From positions 88,710-152,709 of the forward strand of contig CAWIUN010000006.1 in assembly GCA_963839285.1 (NCBI GenBank): 64,000 nt of DNA, written 5' to 3'. Made by a program: the position numbers and the translations under genes. Position 1 is the first letter of the stretch; each line of letters starts with the position of its first letter. Source of the stretch: DASSSQ01 sp963839285 (GTDB lineage Bacteria > Actinomycetota > Thermoleophilia > Gaiellales > Gaiellaceae). Below, in pieces: positions 23,922 through 33,012 of this stretch. The notes beneath the pieces are model-generated. The model saw nothing but the letters and a program-made list of their open reading frames with translations. It had not been told where the DNA came from and ran no database searches.

Positions 23922-25363
23922 GTGCGGCGCTTACTGTAGACGTCGTGACCCGTCGCGAGCCCGGGTCGTTCGCGCATCGGCAGCGAGCCGCCGTGGTGGA
24001 ACCCCTTCCCCACCGGCCAGACCCGGAGCATCCGGCCGATCGGGACGAACCCGAGCTCGGGGCGGAGGCTCCGCAGCTTCGCGAGCACCGCCCGGGGCCG
24101 GGCCGGGTCGTTCCCCTCCCCGTCCGCGACGAGCTGCTCGCGGCCGCTCTCGCGGACGAGCCGGATGACCGCGCCGGCCGACTCGCCCGAGTGGAGGTAC
24201 CCCTGCAGGTAGAGCAGTCGGCCGAGGACCGGCTGCAGGAGCCGGCCGGCGACCCCCCCGGGCAGATGCGAGCGGGCGGCCGCGGCCCGGAGCATCAGCT
24301 CGTTGAAGGCGTAGACCTGCAGGTGGACACGGTGCGCCGACACGTCCGGGTCGTCGAGCTCCAGGAAGGCCTGCGCCAGCGTGTTCCAGGCCGTCGCGGG
24401 GCCGACCGGGCCGAACCGGCGACGGCGCAGGAGCGGGACGGTGAAGTAGCAGCTGTCCTGCAGCGGCAGCTCGACGCCGTACAGGCCGAGCGAGGCGAGG
24501 ACGAGCCTGGGCGTCGCGAGCGACCCTGCGGCGACGAACAGCCGGTCGGCGACGAGCTCCCCGCCCGCGGTGCGAAGCAGCACGGCGCCGTCGCGCTCCT
24601 CGAAGCGCTCGACCACGGTTCCGGGCCGGTGCTCGACCCGGCCCGACGCGACCAGGGCGGAGAGGGTGCGGGCGGCCTCCCAGATCGCACCGTACGGACA
24701 CCCGAGCATGCAGAGTCCCGTGTAGCGGCAGGCGCCGACGTCGACCGCGAGACGGGCCCGGCCCGCCCGCACGCCGGCGCGCTGCAGCTGCGGCGCCGCG
24801 TCCCGGAGATCGCCGAGCAGCGCCTCGACCTGCCTGGTGGCACGCAGACGCTCGGGGCTCGCCGAGTAGAGCGGGAACTCCTCGGCGAGGGCGTCCTCCT
24901 CGGCCGCGAGCGGGACGACGTCGAGCACGGCGCGGTAGTGCTCGGCGAGCGCGTCGGCACCGAACGGCCAGCCGTCGTGCTCGCGCTCGCCGTAGGGCAG
25001 CACCGCCGCCCCCCAGACGGTGCTGAAGCCTCCGACCGCGAGCGACGGAACGGCTGCGACGCCGTGCGCGCGGACGCCGGCCTCGTCGTAGGGGAAGAGC
25101 GAGCCGAACGACGGCTTCAACGGCAGCCGGTCGACGTCGACCGGGAAGCTTTCCCGAAGACCTGCGAGCAGCGACTCCTCCCACCCCGCAGGCTCGGACG
25201 CGGCCAGGACCGACACCGTCCGGCTCCGCGCCGGCTCCAGGCGCACACCGCCGTCGAGGACGATCGGGCGTGCGCCGCTTCGCGCGAGCGCGACGGCGCA
25301 CGCGACTCCGGCCGGGCCGGAGCCGACGATCACGGGGCGCCGACTAGACTTGCCCGGCGACAT
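23918..25363 (-). CDS. GMC-like FAD-dependent oxidoreductase, short C-terminus
   Basis: 481 residues. FAD-binding VIVGSGPAGVACAVAL at about residue 12, VGGFSTVWGAAVLPYGEREH, a cysteine cluster CRYTGLCMLGCPYGAIWEA, and VAAGSLATPRLVLASLGL. The end GFHHGGSLPMRERPG corresponds to the GMC active-site HxGG region, but the usual 60-residue tail ending in a DxSVxPT-type motif is missing; the gene stops at the Wzm start (GTGA). Its place in a glycan operon suggests oxidation of a sugar or lipid-linked intermediate (inference). The ATG shares CATG with the divergent glycosyltransferase gene. Confidence 0.75.
   Translation of the reverse strand: MSPGKSSRRPVIVGSGPAGVACAVALARSGARPIVLDGGVRLEPARSRTVSVLAASEPAGWEESLLAGLRESFPVDVDRLPLKPSFGSLFPYDEAGVRAHGVAAVPSLAVGGFSTVWGAAVLPYGEREHDGWPFGADALAEHYRAVLDVVPLAAEEDALAEEFPLYSASPERLRATRQVEALLGDLRDAAPQLQRAGVRAGRARLAVDVGACRYTGLCMLGCPYGAIWEAARTLSALVASGRVEHRPGTVVERFEERDGAVLLRTAGGELVADRLFVAAGSLATPRLVLASLGLYGVELPLQDSCYFTVPLLRRRRFGPVGPATAWNTLAQAFLELDDPDVSAHRVHLQVYAFNELMLRAAAARSHLPGGVAGRLLQPVLGRLLYLQGYLHSGESAGAVIRLVRESGREQLVADGEGNDPARPRAVLAKLRSLRPELGFVPIGRMLRVWPVGKGFHHGGSLPMRERPGLATGHDVYSKRRT
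25345..25350 (+). promoter_or_regulatory. TAGACT -10-like box before the family 2 glycosyltransferase
   Basis: TAGACT lies 11 bp before the ATG at 25362, giving a leader of only a few bases. It is inside the first codons of the divergent oxidoreductase. Same hexamer as at 22330. Confidence 0.35.
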
Positions 25364-26570
25364 GCTCTCTTCGTCCGAGCCGCGCCTGGCGACCCCGCCG
25401 GTCGAGCCGCGAGCAGATCCCCGCGTCTCGGTCGTGATCCCGTGCCTGAACGAGGCGGAGACGTTGCGAGCCTGCATCGACAAGGCGTGGGCCGGTCTCC
25501 GCGACGCCGGTGTCCCCGGCGAGGTCGTCGTCGCCGACAACGGCAGCACGGACGGGTCGCAGCAGATCGCGGCAGAGGCCGGCGCGCGGGTCGTGGCCGT
25601 CGACCGGCGCGGCTACGGCAGCGCCCTGATGGGAGGGATCGAAGCGGCCCGCGGGGAGTACGTGATCATGGGCGACGCCGACGATACCTACGACTTCAGC
25701 CGGATCGCCCCGCTCGTCGAGCAGCTCGAGCAGGGCCACGACCTCGTGCTGGGCAACCGCTTCGCCGGCGGGATCGCCGAGGGCGCGATGCCGACGCTCA
25801 ACCGCGTGCTCGGCAATCCGGTGCTGACCGCGGTCGGCCGGCTCCTCTTCCGGAGCCCGGTGCGCGACTTCCACTGCGGCCTCCGCGGCTTCCGGCGCCG
25901 GGCGATCCTCGACCTGGGGCTCGCAAGCCAGGGCATGGAGTTCGCGAGCGAGATGGTCGTCAAGGCCTCGCTCGCCGGTTTCCGCATCACCGAGGTGCCG
26001 ACGACCCTCTCGCTCGGGCCGGCCGGCCGGGAGCCCCATCTCCGCCCCTGGCGCGACGGCTGGCGGCACCTGCGGCTGCTCCTGCTCTACAGCCCGCGCT
26101 GGCTCTTCCTCTACCCCGGCGTCGTGCTCGCTCTGCTCGGCGCCGGTGTCGTGGTCGCGCTGATCCCGGGCGCCGTCCAGATCGGCTCGACGCGCTTCGA
26201 CGTCCACACGATGCTCTACGGCGGCGCCCTCCTGATCCTCGGCTACCAGATGGTCGTCTTCGCCGTCTTCGCGCGGATCTTCGGGATGACGCAGGGGTTC
26301 CTCCCCGAGAGCCCGCCGCTGCGCCGCCTGCTGGACGTGATCACGCTCGAGTCCGGTCTGCTCGTCGGCGCCCTGATGATGCTCGGCGGGCTCGCCGGCT
26401 CCGCGTACGCGCTCACGACCTGGGGCAGGCACTCGTTCGGGACGATCGACTACTCCTCGACCCTTCGGGTCGTGATCCCGTCGGTCGTCCTGCTCGTGCT
26501 CGGCTCGCAGACGATCGTCTCCAGCTTCTTCCTCAGCTTCCTCGGCCTGGCCGACCCGAAAGCCCGCTGA
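25362..26570 (+). CDS. Family 2 glycosyltransferase with C-terminal membrane domain (polyprenyl-phosphate type)
   Basis: 402 residues. GT-A domain: VSVVIPCLNEAETLRACIDK, VVVADNGSTDGSQQ, GSALMGGIEAARGEYVIMGD followed by ADDTYD (metal-binding DADD), GNRFAGGI, RDFHCGLRGFRR and LRPWRDGWRHLRLLL. Four to five membrane helices follow from about residue 240. This is the DPM/GtrB layout that makes polyprenyl-phosphate sugars for GT-C enzymes, and it is followed by a GT-C-like gene two ORFs later. ATG 25362 preferred; TTG 25350 is possible. Confidence 0.88.
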   Translation: MLSSSEPRLATPPVEPRADPRVSVVIPCLNEAETLRACIDKAWAGLRDAGVPGEVVVADNGSTDGSQQIAAEAGARVVAVDRRGYGSALMGGIEAARGEYVIMGDADDTYDFSRIAPLVEQLEQGHDLVLGNRFAGGIAEGAMPTLNRVLGNPVLTAVGRLLFRSPVRDFHCGLRGFRRRAILDLGLASQGMEFASEMVVKASLAGFRITEVPTTLSLGPAGREPHLRPWRDGWRHLRLLLLYSPRWLFLYPGVVLALLGAGVVVALIPGAVQIGSTRFDVHTMLYGGALLILGYQMVVFAVFARIFGMTQGFLPESPPLRRLLDVITLESGLLVGALMMLGGLAGSAYALTTWGRHSFGTIDYSSTLRVVIPSVVLLVLGSQTIVSSFFLSFLGLADPKAR

Positions 26571-26636
26571 GATGCGGCCGCGCCCACATACGGAATTAAC
26601 AGCGGCTCGGTTACCCTCTGGACTCGTGACGCGCCT

Positions 26637-28449
26637 ATGAGCACGCTCGCGGCGGTCGTCGCGCTGCCGGTGTCGGCGGCCGTGATCTACGGGCTGCTGC
26701 GCACCCGCCTCGCGACCGTGCTGGTCAAGGCCCCGGCGGGGGACCGCTGGCGGATGGACGCGACCCCGTTCCTCGGCGGGACCGGGATCTTCGCGGGGCT
26801 CGTCGCGGGCGTCGCCGCCGCGCTGGCGGTCGGCGCGACCTCCGCCGACCGCGGCCTCGCCGGCATCCTCGGCGGCTGCGCGATCCTCTACGTCGCCGGC
26901 CTCTGGGACGACCTGCACCACCTGAGCCCGCTCGCGAAGCTCGCGGCCCAGTTCGGCGCCGCCGGGCTCGTGCTCGCGACCGGCACCCAGGTCGAGCTGA
27001 TCTCGAACCCGGTCGCCGGGACCCTGCTCGCGCTGCTCTGGCTCGTCGGCCTGACGAACGCGTTCAACCTGCTCGACAACATGGACGGGCTCGCCGCGAC
27101 GCTGGCCGCGATCGCCGCCGGCTTCTTCGCGATCGACGCGGTCACGACCCATCCGAACCACGCGCACCTCGCCTTCGCGCTCGCGATCGCGCTCGCCTGC
27201 GCCGGCTTCCTCCCCTTCAACCTGCGGCCGGGCCGGCGCGCGGCGGTCTTCATGGGCGACTCCGGCAGCCAGGTGCTCGGCTTCGCGCTCGCCTCGCTCG
27301 GCCTCGCCGCGAGCTGGAACGTCGCCGGGACGACCGTCGCGACGCTGGCGCTGCCGGTGCTGATCCTCGCCGTCCCGATCCTCGACACCGCGCTCGTCAC
27401 CGTCGTCCGCCTGCTCGAGGGGCGGCCGGTCTCGCAGGGCGGCCGCGACCACTCCTCGCACCGGCTCGTCCGCTACGGGCTCTCGGAGTCGAGCGCCGTC
27501 CTGCTGCTCGCGATCGTCGCCGTCTGCCTCGGCGGCACGAGCCTCGCCTACAACGTGCTCGACAACCAGCGGATCACGCTCGTCGGCGTCCTGCTCACGT
27601 TCGTCGCGCTCGTCCAGTTCGCGAGCTTCCTCGCGGACGTCGAGCGGCGGCCCGCCGACGAGCGGAGCGGCTTCCTGCAGGCCTTCGACGTCCACTGGCG
27701 CCGGCTCGTCGAGGTCGTCGTCGACTTCGGCCTCGATCGTCGGCGCCTTCCTCGCCGCCTACCTGATCCGCTTCGACGGGGTGGGCACGCTCGAGCAGCG
27801 GCACGTCTTCATGGTCACCGTGCCGGTGCTCGTCACCGCCCGCTACCTGGCCTTCATCCCGCTCGGGCTCTACCGCTCGATCTGGCGCTACGCCGGCGCG
27901 CGCGACCTCGTCGCCGTCGCGGGGGCCGTCGTCGTCTCCGAGCTGGCGACGATCCTGTTCGTCTCGACGACGCAGGACGGAGGGCTCGCCGGCTTCACCT
28001 GGGACGTGTTCGTGCTCGACGCCCTCCTCTGCGCGCTGCTCGTGGGCGGCTCGCGGCTCGGCGAGCGCCTGCTCGTCCAGGCGCTCGCGCGCCGGGACGC
28101 GGCCGCGGCGAGGCGCACGCTGATCGTCGGCGCCGGCCGCTCGGGCCGCAGCCTCCACCGCGAGCTGCGCGAGACGAGCGGCGAGCGCGTCGTCGGCTTC
28201 GTCGACGACAACCCGCGCCTGCGGCGGAGGCGCCTGCAGGGGCGGCCCGTCCACGGCACCATGGGGGAGATGCCCGCCGTCCTCGCCCGCGCCAGGCCCG
28301 ACCGCGTGCTCGTGACGATCCCCGACGCACCGCGGGAGCGGCTCGAGCTCGTCCTCGCCGCCTGCGCGAAGGCCGGCGTCCCGTGCAGCTTCGTCCGCCG
28401 CGAGATCGAGCACGAGCCCCGGCTCGCGGCCACCGCCAACGCCGAGTGA
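26637..28449 (+). CDS. WecA-like phosphoglycosyl transferase fused to a FlaA1/CapD-like N-terminal half (one frame break)
   Basis: About 603 residues. Residues 1-340 form a polytopic PNPT enzyme that moves a sugar-1-phosphate to undecaprenyl phosphate; all motifs are present (DDLHHLSPLAK, NAFNLLDNMDGLAA, FMGDSGSQVLGFAL, DHSSHRLVRYG). One extra base near 27740 follows EVVVDFG. Then come IVGAFLAAYLIRFDGVGT, LGLYRSIWRYAGARDL and a Rossmann-like LIVGAGRSGRSLHRELRE, i.e. the membrane plus CoA-binding-like half of CapD/FlaA1 proteins. The sugar dehydratase domain that normally follows is absent. The fusion is unusual; see findings. Confidence 0.8.
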
Positions 28450-30606
28450 GCGCCGAGGCGGCCACCGCCCGCGAGCGGCTCGCGCGCCCCTCGCTCCTCG
28501 ACCGTGCGCTCGCGGCGACGGGGATCCTCAGCGTCTACTTCTGCCTCGTCGTCGTCTACGCGGCCGAGGCGGTCAAGCACGCGACGCCGTCGATCTTCAC
28601 CGACGAGCTGAAGTGGACGCAGTTCGCGCGCGGGATCGCCGACCACGGCACCGCGTCGATCCGCGGCGAGCCCGTCGGCTTCCAGTCGCTCTACGTCTAC
28701 CTGCTCGCCCCCGCCTGGTGGCTCCACGACACGGCGGCCGCGTACTCGGCGGTCAAGTACCTGAACGTGCTGGCCATGACCCTCGCGGTCGTGCCCGCCT
28801 ACCTGCTCGCGCGCCGCCTCGTCTCGAAGCCGGCCGCGCTCGCGGTCGCGGCCGCGACCGGCGCGATCCCGTCGATGGCCTACGCGCTCGCGATCGTGCC
28901 CGAGGTCGTCGCCTATCCCTGGGCCGTCCTCTGCGCCTGGCTGATCGTCGAGGCGCTCGCACAGCGGACACGGGGCTTCGTCGCCGCCGCCGTCGCCGCC
29001 TCGCTCGTGGCGCCGCTCGTCCGCGGCCAGCTCGTCGTCATCCCGGCCGCGTTCGCGGTGGCCGCCTTCGCGCTCTGGTGGCGGACGCCGGCCTCGCGGC
29101 GGCTCCGGGCGCGCTGGACGCGGCTGGACACGCTCGGCCTGGCGCTGCTCGCCTTCGGCGCCTTCGTCGATCGTCAACCGCTGGATCGGCAACGGCAACG
29201 GGCCCTGGCACATCACGACCGACAGCTACAAGGGCCGGATCCTCGACCAGGTCGTCTGGGCCTCCGGCGCGCTCGCGATCGGGCTCGGCGTCCTGCCCGC
29301 GATCGGCGGCCTCGTGGCGCTCTTCCCGCGCCGGGGCGAGCTGCTCTCGCGGCACGACCGCGCCTTCATCGCCGTGCTCCCGTCCTTCCTGGCCGTCTTC
29401 GCGCTCTACACCGGCGTCAAGGGCGCCTACCTCTCGCTCACCTTCGCGACCCGCGTCACCGAGCGGAACATGATCTACGTGGCGCCGCTGCTCCTGCTCG
29501 GGACGGCGATCGCGCTCGAGCGGCGGCGCGTGCGCCTGCTGCCCCTCGCCGCGGCGACGGCGCTCGTCGGCTACGTCGTCTTCGCGACGCCGCTGCAGCT
29601 CGACTACCCCTACTTCGAGGCGCTCGGCTTCTCGTTCCCGACGCTGGCGAACCGCGACTTCTACTGGCCGCAGTCGACGATCCACACGGCGCTCTGGGTC
29701 ACGCTCGGCGTCTCGGTCGTCGTCCTGCTCGCGGCCTGGGCGCTCCGGGGCGGGCCGGCCGGCCGGCTGCGGACGGCCGCGGTCGCGGCGGGCTCGTTCC
29801 TCGCGGTCGTCGTCGTCGCCTGGAACCTGACCGGCCAGATCACGGCGGCGCGCGGCTCGAACGACTTCTCGCACCGGCTGATCCAGAACTTCGTCCACCC
29901 TGCCGACTTCGTCGACCAGGCGGTCGGGGGCGGGACGGTCACCTACCTCGGCCAGCAGATCCGCGAGGTGACGGGGCCGAACCTGCTCGAGTTCTGGAAC
30001 CGCTCGATCGTCAACGTCTGGAGCATCGACGGGACGGCGCCGCTGCCGGGGCCGATCCTGACGCCCGACCTCGTCGAGACCGACGGGACGCTCTCGAACC
30101 CGCCCGGCACGCCCTACGTGCTCGCCGACAACGGCGTCAAGCTGGTCGGGAAGCCGGTCGCCTCGCGCGGGACGCTCGTCCTCTACCGGATCGACGGCCC
30201 GATCCGGCTCGAGGAGTCGCAGACCGGCGTCTTCGGCGACGGCTGGATCAGCTCGGAGGCCGCCTACAACCGCTTCTCGACGCCCGGCGAGCAGGCAGGC
30301 ACGGCGAGGGTGACGGTCTCGCGGGCCGGGTTCTGCGGGGACGCCCCGCCGGGGCGCGCGACGGTGCGGATCGGCGCCCTGAAGATCGGCTCGGACAAGC
30401 AGCCCGCGATCGGCCGGACGTGGACGACCCGGCACGTGCTCGTCGAGAACTGCAAGTCGACCACGCTCGAGCTCCCGGTCGGGAAGCCGCCCTGGCGCGT
30501 GACGATCCACCTGAAGCCGACCTTCAAGCCGTCCGACTACGGGATCAGCGACGGGCGCGAGCTCGGTGCGGTCGTCGGCTTCGGCTTCGTGCCGGCGAAG
30601 CGCTGA
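28446..30606 (+). CDS. GT-C/ArnT-like integral membrane glycosyltransferase (one frame break)
   Basis: About 719 residues, roughly 12 membrane segments. An acidic periplasmic loop motif is near residue 60 (PSIFTDELKWTQFARGIADH), then YSAVKYLNVLAMTLAVVPAY and IPSMAYALAIVPEVVAYPWA. One extra base near 29168 precedes NRWIGNGNGPWHITTDSYKG. The C-terminal 250 residues are a soluble domain with ILTPDLVETDGTLSNPPGTP. Would transfer a sugar from a polyprenyl-phosphate donor outside the membrane. GTG overlaps the preceding stop. A paralogue with a similar C-terminal domain is at 34990. Confidence 0.8.
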
Positions 30607-30619
30607 GGCATCAAGCCTC
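30605..30619. terminator. Short hairpin between convergent genes
   Basis: GAGGC-ATCAA-GCCTC lies between the stop at 30604-30606 (plus) and the stop of the minus-strand methyltransferase at 30619. Its position suggests a bidirectional terminator; no T-tract is present. Confidence 0.35.
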
Positions 30620-31245
30620 TAGCGCCGGTAGCCGGCGACGACGAGGCTGAAGCGCCGGCGGAGGACGAGCGCCGCGAGCGGCGGCACGCGCTCGGCGGCG
30701 GCGAGCGCGGCCGCGACCGGCGCGGGCAGGGCGGCGTGCTGCGGGACGAAGAACGGCCGCGCCGCGACCCCGTCGAAGCCCGCGGCGGCGAGGTCGGCGG
30801 CGACGCGCTCGAGCGGCTCGCGGCGCGGGTCGTGGTCGAAGAGCACCTTCGTCTGCGTGTAGCCGGCGACGTGGCGGAAGAAGGCGGCGCGGTCGTCGGC
30901 GAAGTAGAGCGAGCGGAAGCAGACCGTCGCCGCGACCGGCTCCGGCGGGACGTAGGCGAGCATGTCCGCGCGCTCGAGCCGGATCCGATCGCCGTAGCGC
31001 GCGCGGGCGACCTCGATCATCCCCTCGCTCAGGTCGACGCCGGTGTACTCGAGCCCGAGCGCGAGCAGCGGCGGCGCGAACGACGCGTCCGCGGCGGCCA
31101 GGTCGAGGACGCGGTCGCCGGGGCGGAGCGGCCGGCCGAGCGAGGCGACGAGCCGCGCCCGGCGGCCGAAGTAGCGCCCGGGGTCGCCGTACTCGCGCTC
31201 GGTGAAGCTCTCCGCGATCGCGTCGTACTTGCGCTCGATGCTCAC
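30619..31245 (-). CDS. Class I SAM-dependent methyltransferase
   Basis: 208 residues. Motif I is RVLDLAAADASFAPPLLALG, where the usual GxG loop is modified to AAADAS, motif II is YTGVDLSEGMIEVAR, and DRIRLERADMLAYVPPE follows. Full length for the family. Last gene of the ten-gene minus-strand glycan operon. GTG overlaps the stop of the upstream glycosyltransferase. Probably methylates a sugar or lipid-linked glycan; the acceptor is unknown. Confidence 0.8.
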   Translation of the reverse strand: MSIERKYDAIAESFTEREYGDPGRYFGRRARLVASLGRPLRPGDRVLDLAAADASFAPPLLALGLEYTGVDLSEGMIEVARARYGDRIRLERADMLAYVPPEPVAATVCFRSLYFADDRAAFFRHVAGYTQTKVLFDHDPRREPLERVAADLAAAGFDGVAARPFFVPQHAALPAPVAAALAAAERVPPLAALVLRRRFSLVVAGYRR

Positions 31246-32005
31246 CGCGGCGCCCGCAGCGTCTCGGGGTGCTTGCGCACGAAGCGGAGGATCCCGGCCC
31301 AGTGCCAGAGCGTGCGCCGGGTCAGGATCCGCCGGTCGGTCTCGGCCTTGTGCTCGTGCTCGACGACCGCGCCGGGCACGTACCAGCGCTCCCAGCCGGC
31401 CCGCGCGGCCCGGTAGCAGAGGTCGATGTCCTCGCCGTAGAGGCGGAACCCCTCGTCGAAGCCGCCGAGCTCCTCGAGCATCGTCCGCCGCAGCGCCAGG
31501 AAGCCGCCGAGCATCCAGTCGGCCGGCACCGGCCCGGTCGGCCGCTCGTCGAGGTGGTAGTGCCGCGTCTGGTGGCGGTAGGGGTCGCGGAGCCGGCGCA
31601 GGGGCGTCCGGCGCAGGAGCGTCCCCGCGACGGTCGGGAAGCGGCGCCGCGAGGGCTGCCAGGTGCCGTCCGGGTAGACCATCCGCGGCCCCGCGACCCC
31701 GCAGCGCGGGTGCGCCTCGACGAAGTCGCGCAGCGCCGCGACCGCGCCCTCCTGCACGACGGCGTCCGGGTTGACCGAGAGCACGAGCTCCCCCTCCGTC
31801 TCGCGGACGCCCAGGTTGAGGTTGGCGGAGAAGCCGAGCGGGCGCGGGATTCTCGACCACGCGCACGCCCGGCGGCAGCGTCCCGACCGAGCCGGGGACG
31901 TTCGCGACGACGAGCAGCTCGTCGACCTGTCGCGGCGAGCGCCGGCAGCGAGCGGTCGAGCTCGGCCGCGTTCCCGTGCGAGACGACGACGGCGGCGACC
32001 CTCAC
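31242..32005 (-). CDS. Family 2 glycosyltransferase, rhamnosyltransferase-like (two frame breaks)
   Basis: About 253 residues. VRVAAVVVSHGNAAELDRSL, then (extra base near 31925) DELLVVANVPGSVGTLPPGV, then (extra base near 31855) RPLGFSANLNLGVRETEGEL, LVLSVNPDAVVQEG (the DxD equivalent is NPDA), PADWMLGGFLALRRTMLEEL, GGFDEGFRLYGEDIDLCYRA. The last is the ED motif of WbbL-type enzymes. GTG overlaps the stop of the upstream GT-B gene. Confidence 0.82.
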
Positions 32006-33012
32006 GCGAGCCGCCGGTAGGTCGTCGAGGACGGCGCGCGCGCTGCGCTCCCACGAGAAGCGGCCCGCCCGCTCGAGGCCCGCCGCGCGCAGCCGCCCGC
32101 GCTCCGCGACGGCCTGCCGCAGCGCCTCGCCGAGCCGCCCGGGGTCGGCGTAGAGCGCCGCGTCGCCGGCGACCTCCCGCACGGCCGGGTCGGGCGTCGC
32201 GACGACGGGCGTGCCGCAGGCCATCGCCTCGAGCAGCGGCAGGCCGAAGCCCTCGTAGCGCGACGGGAAGACGAGCGCCGCCGCGCCGCGGTAGAGCTCG
32301 ACCAGCTCCTCCCGGCTCGACGTAGCCGCGCACGTCGGCGCCGCGGCGGCGCAGCTCGGCTGCGAGCCCGGGCTCCTTCTCCGGCCCGACGGCGACGAGC
32401 GGCAGCCCGGCCGCGGCGGCCGCCTCGACCGCGGCGAGCGGGTCCTTGCGGGCCTGGATCGCGCCGACGAAGAGGGCGTAGGCGCCTTGTGACACTTCGT
32501 CACTTGGGCTGAACGCGGGATCGGCGGCGTTCGGGGTCAGGACGATCTTCGACTCGGGCAGGCGGTACAGCTCGACGAGGTCGCGGCGGGTGCGCTCGCT
32601 GACTGCGAAGACCCGGGCGGCGCGGCGGGCCGAGCGCGGGACGAGCGTCCGGAAGACGAGCCGGTCGGCGGGCGGCATCAGCGAGCGGTCGCGCTCGAAG
32701 CCGAGGTCGTGCACGGTCAGGACGGCGGGGCACGGCAGCGCGGGCGGCAGCGCGTGCTGGAAGTGGACGAGCGCGGGCCGCAGCCGCCGCACGAGCAGCG
32801 GCACCTGCACCGCCATCCGCAGGTGCTGGCTGCGCGCGGGGAGCTCGACCGCCTCGACGCCCGTCCGGGACGAGCTCCGGGTGGCGCGTGACCGCGAGCA
32901 GCCGCAGGTCGTCCGTGAGCCGGCCGAGCTCCCGCAGCAGGTTGGCCACGTGCGTCTCGTCGCCGGTGCGGCGCCGCCCGAGCACGTCCGCGTCGATCAG
33001 CACCGTCTTCAC
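32002..33012 (-). CDS. GT-B glycosyltransferase (family 4) carrying one palindrome-encoded linker insert (three frame breaks)
   Basis: About 335 residues. Segments: TVLIDADVLGRRRTGDETHV, MAVQVPLLVRRLRPALVHFQ, VLTVHDLGFERDRSLMPPAD, VFAVSERTRRDLVELYRLPE. The interdomain linker contains PSDEVSQG, encoded by the palindrome at 32489-32503, and then YALFVGAIQARKDPLAAVEA. The donor half is LYRGAAALVFPSRYEGFGLP followed by LLEAMACGTPVV. Extra bases near 32868, 32315 and 32027; the last restores the end YRRLA. Confidence 0.8.
32489..32503 (-). repeat. GTGAC-N5-GTCAC palindrome inside a glycosyltransferase gene
   Basis: On the coding strand CCAAGTGACGAAGTGTCACAAGG, here given as core GTGACGAAGTGTCAC, read in frame as PSDEVSQG. 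It sits between the acceptor and donor halves of the GT-B fold, the same place as the four-copy array at 41122-41289. Confidence 0.75.

Noticed and set aside
25345..25350. Using TTG 25350 as the start of the family 2 glycosyltransferase
   Set aside because: ATG 25362 is a better initiator and leaves the TAGACT box upstream. TTG would overlap that box.
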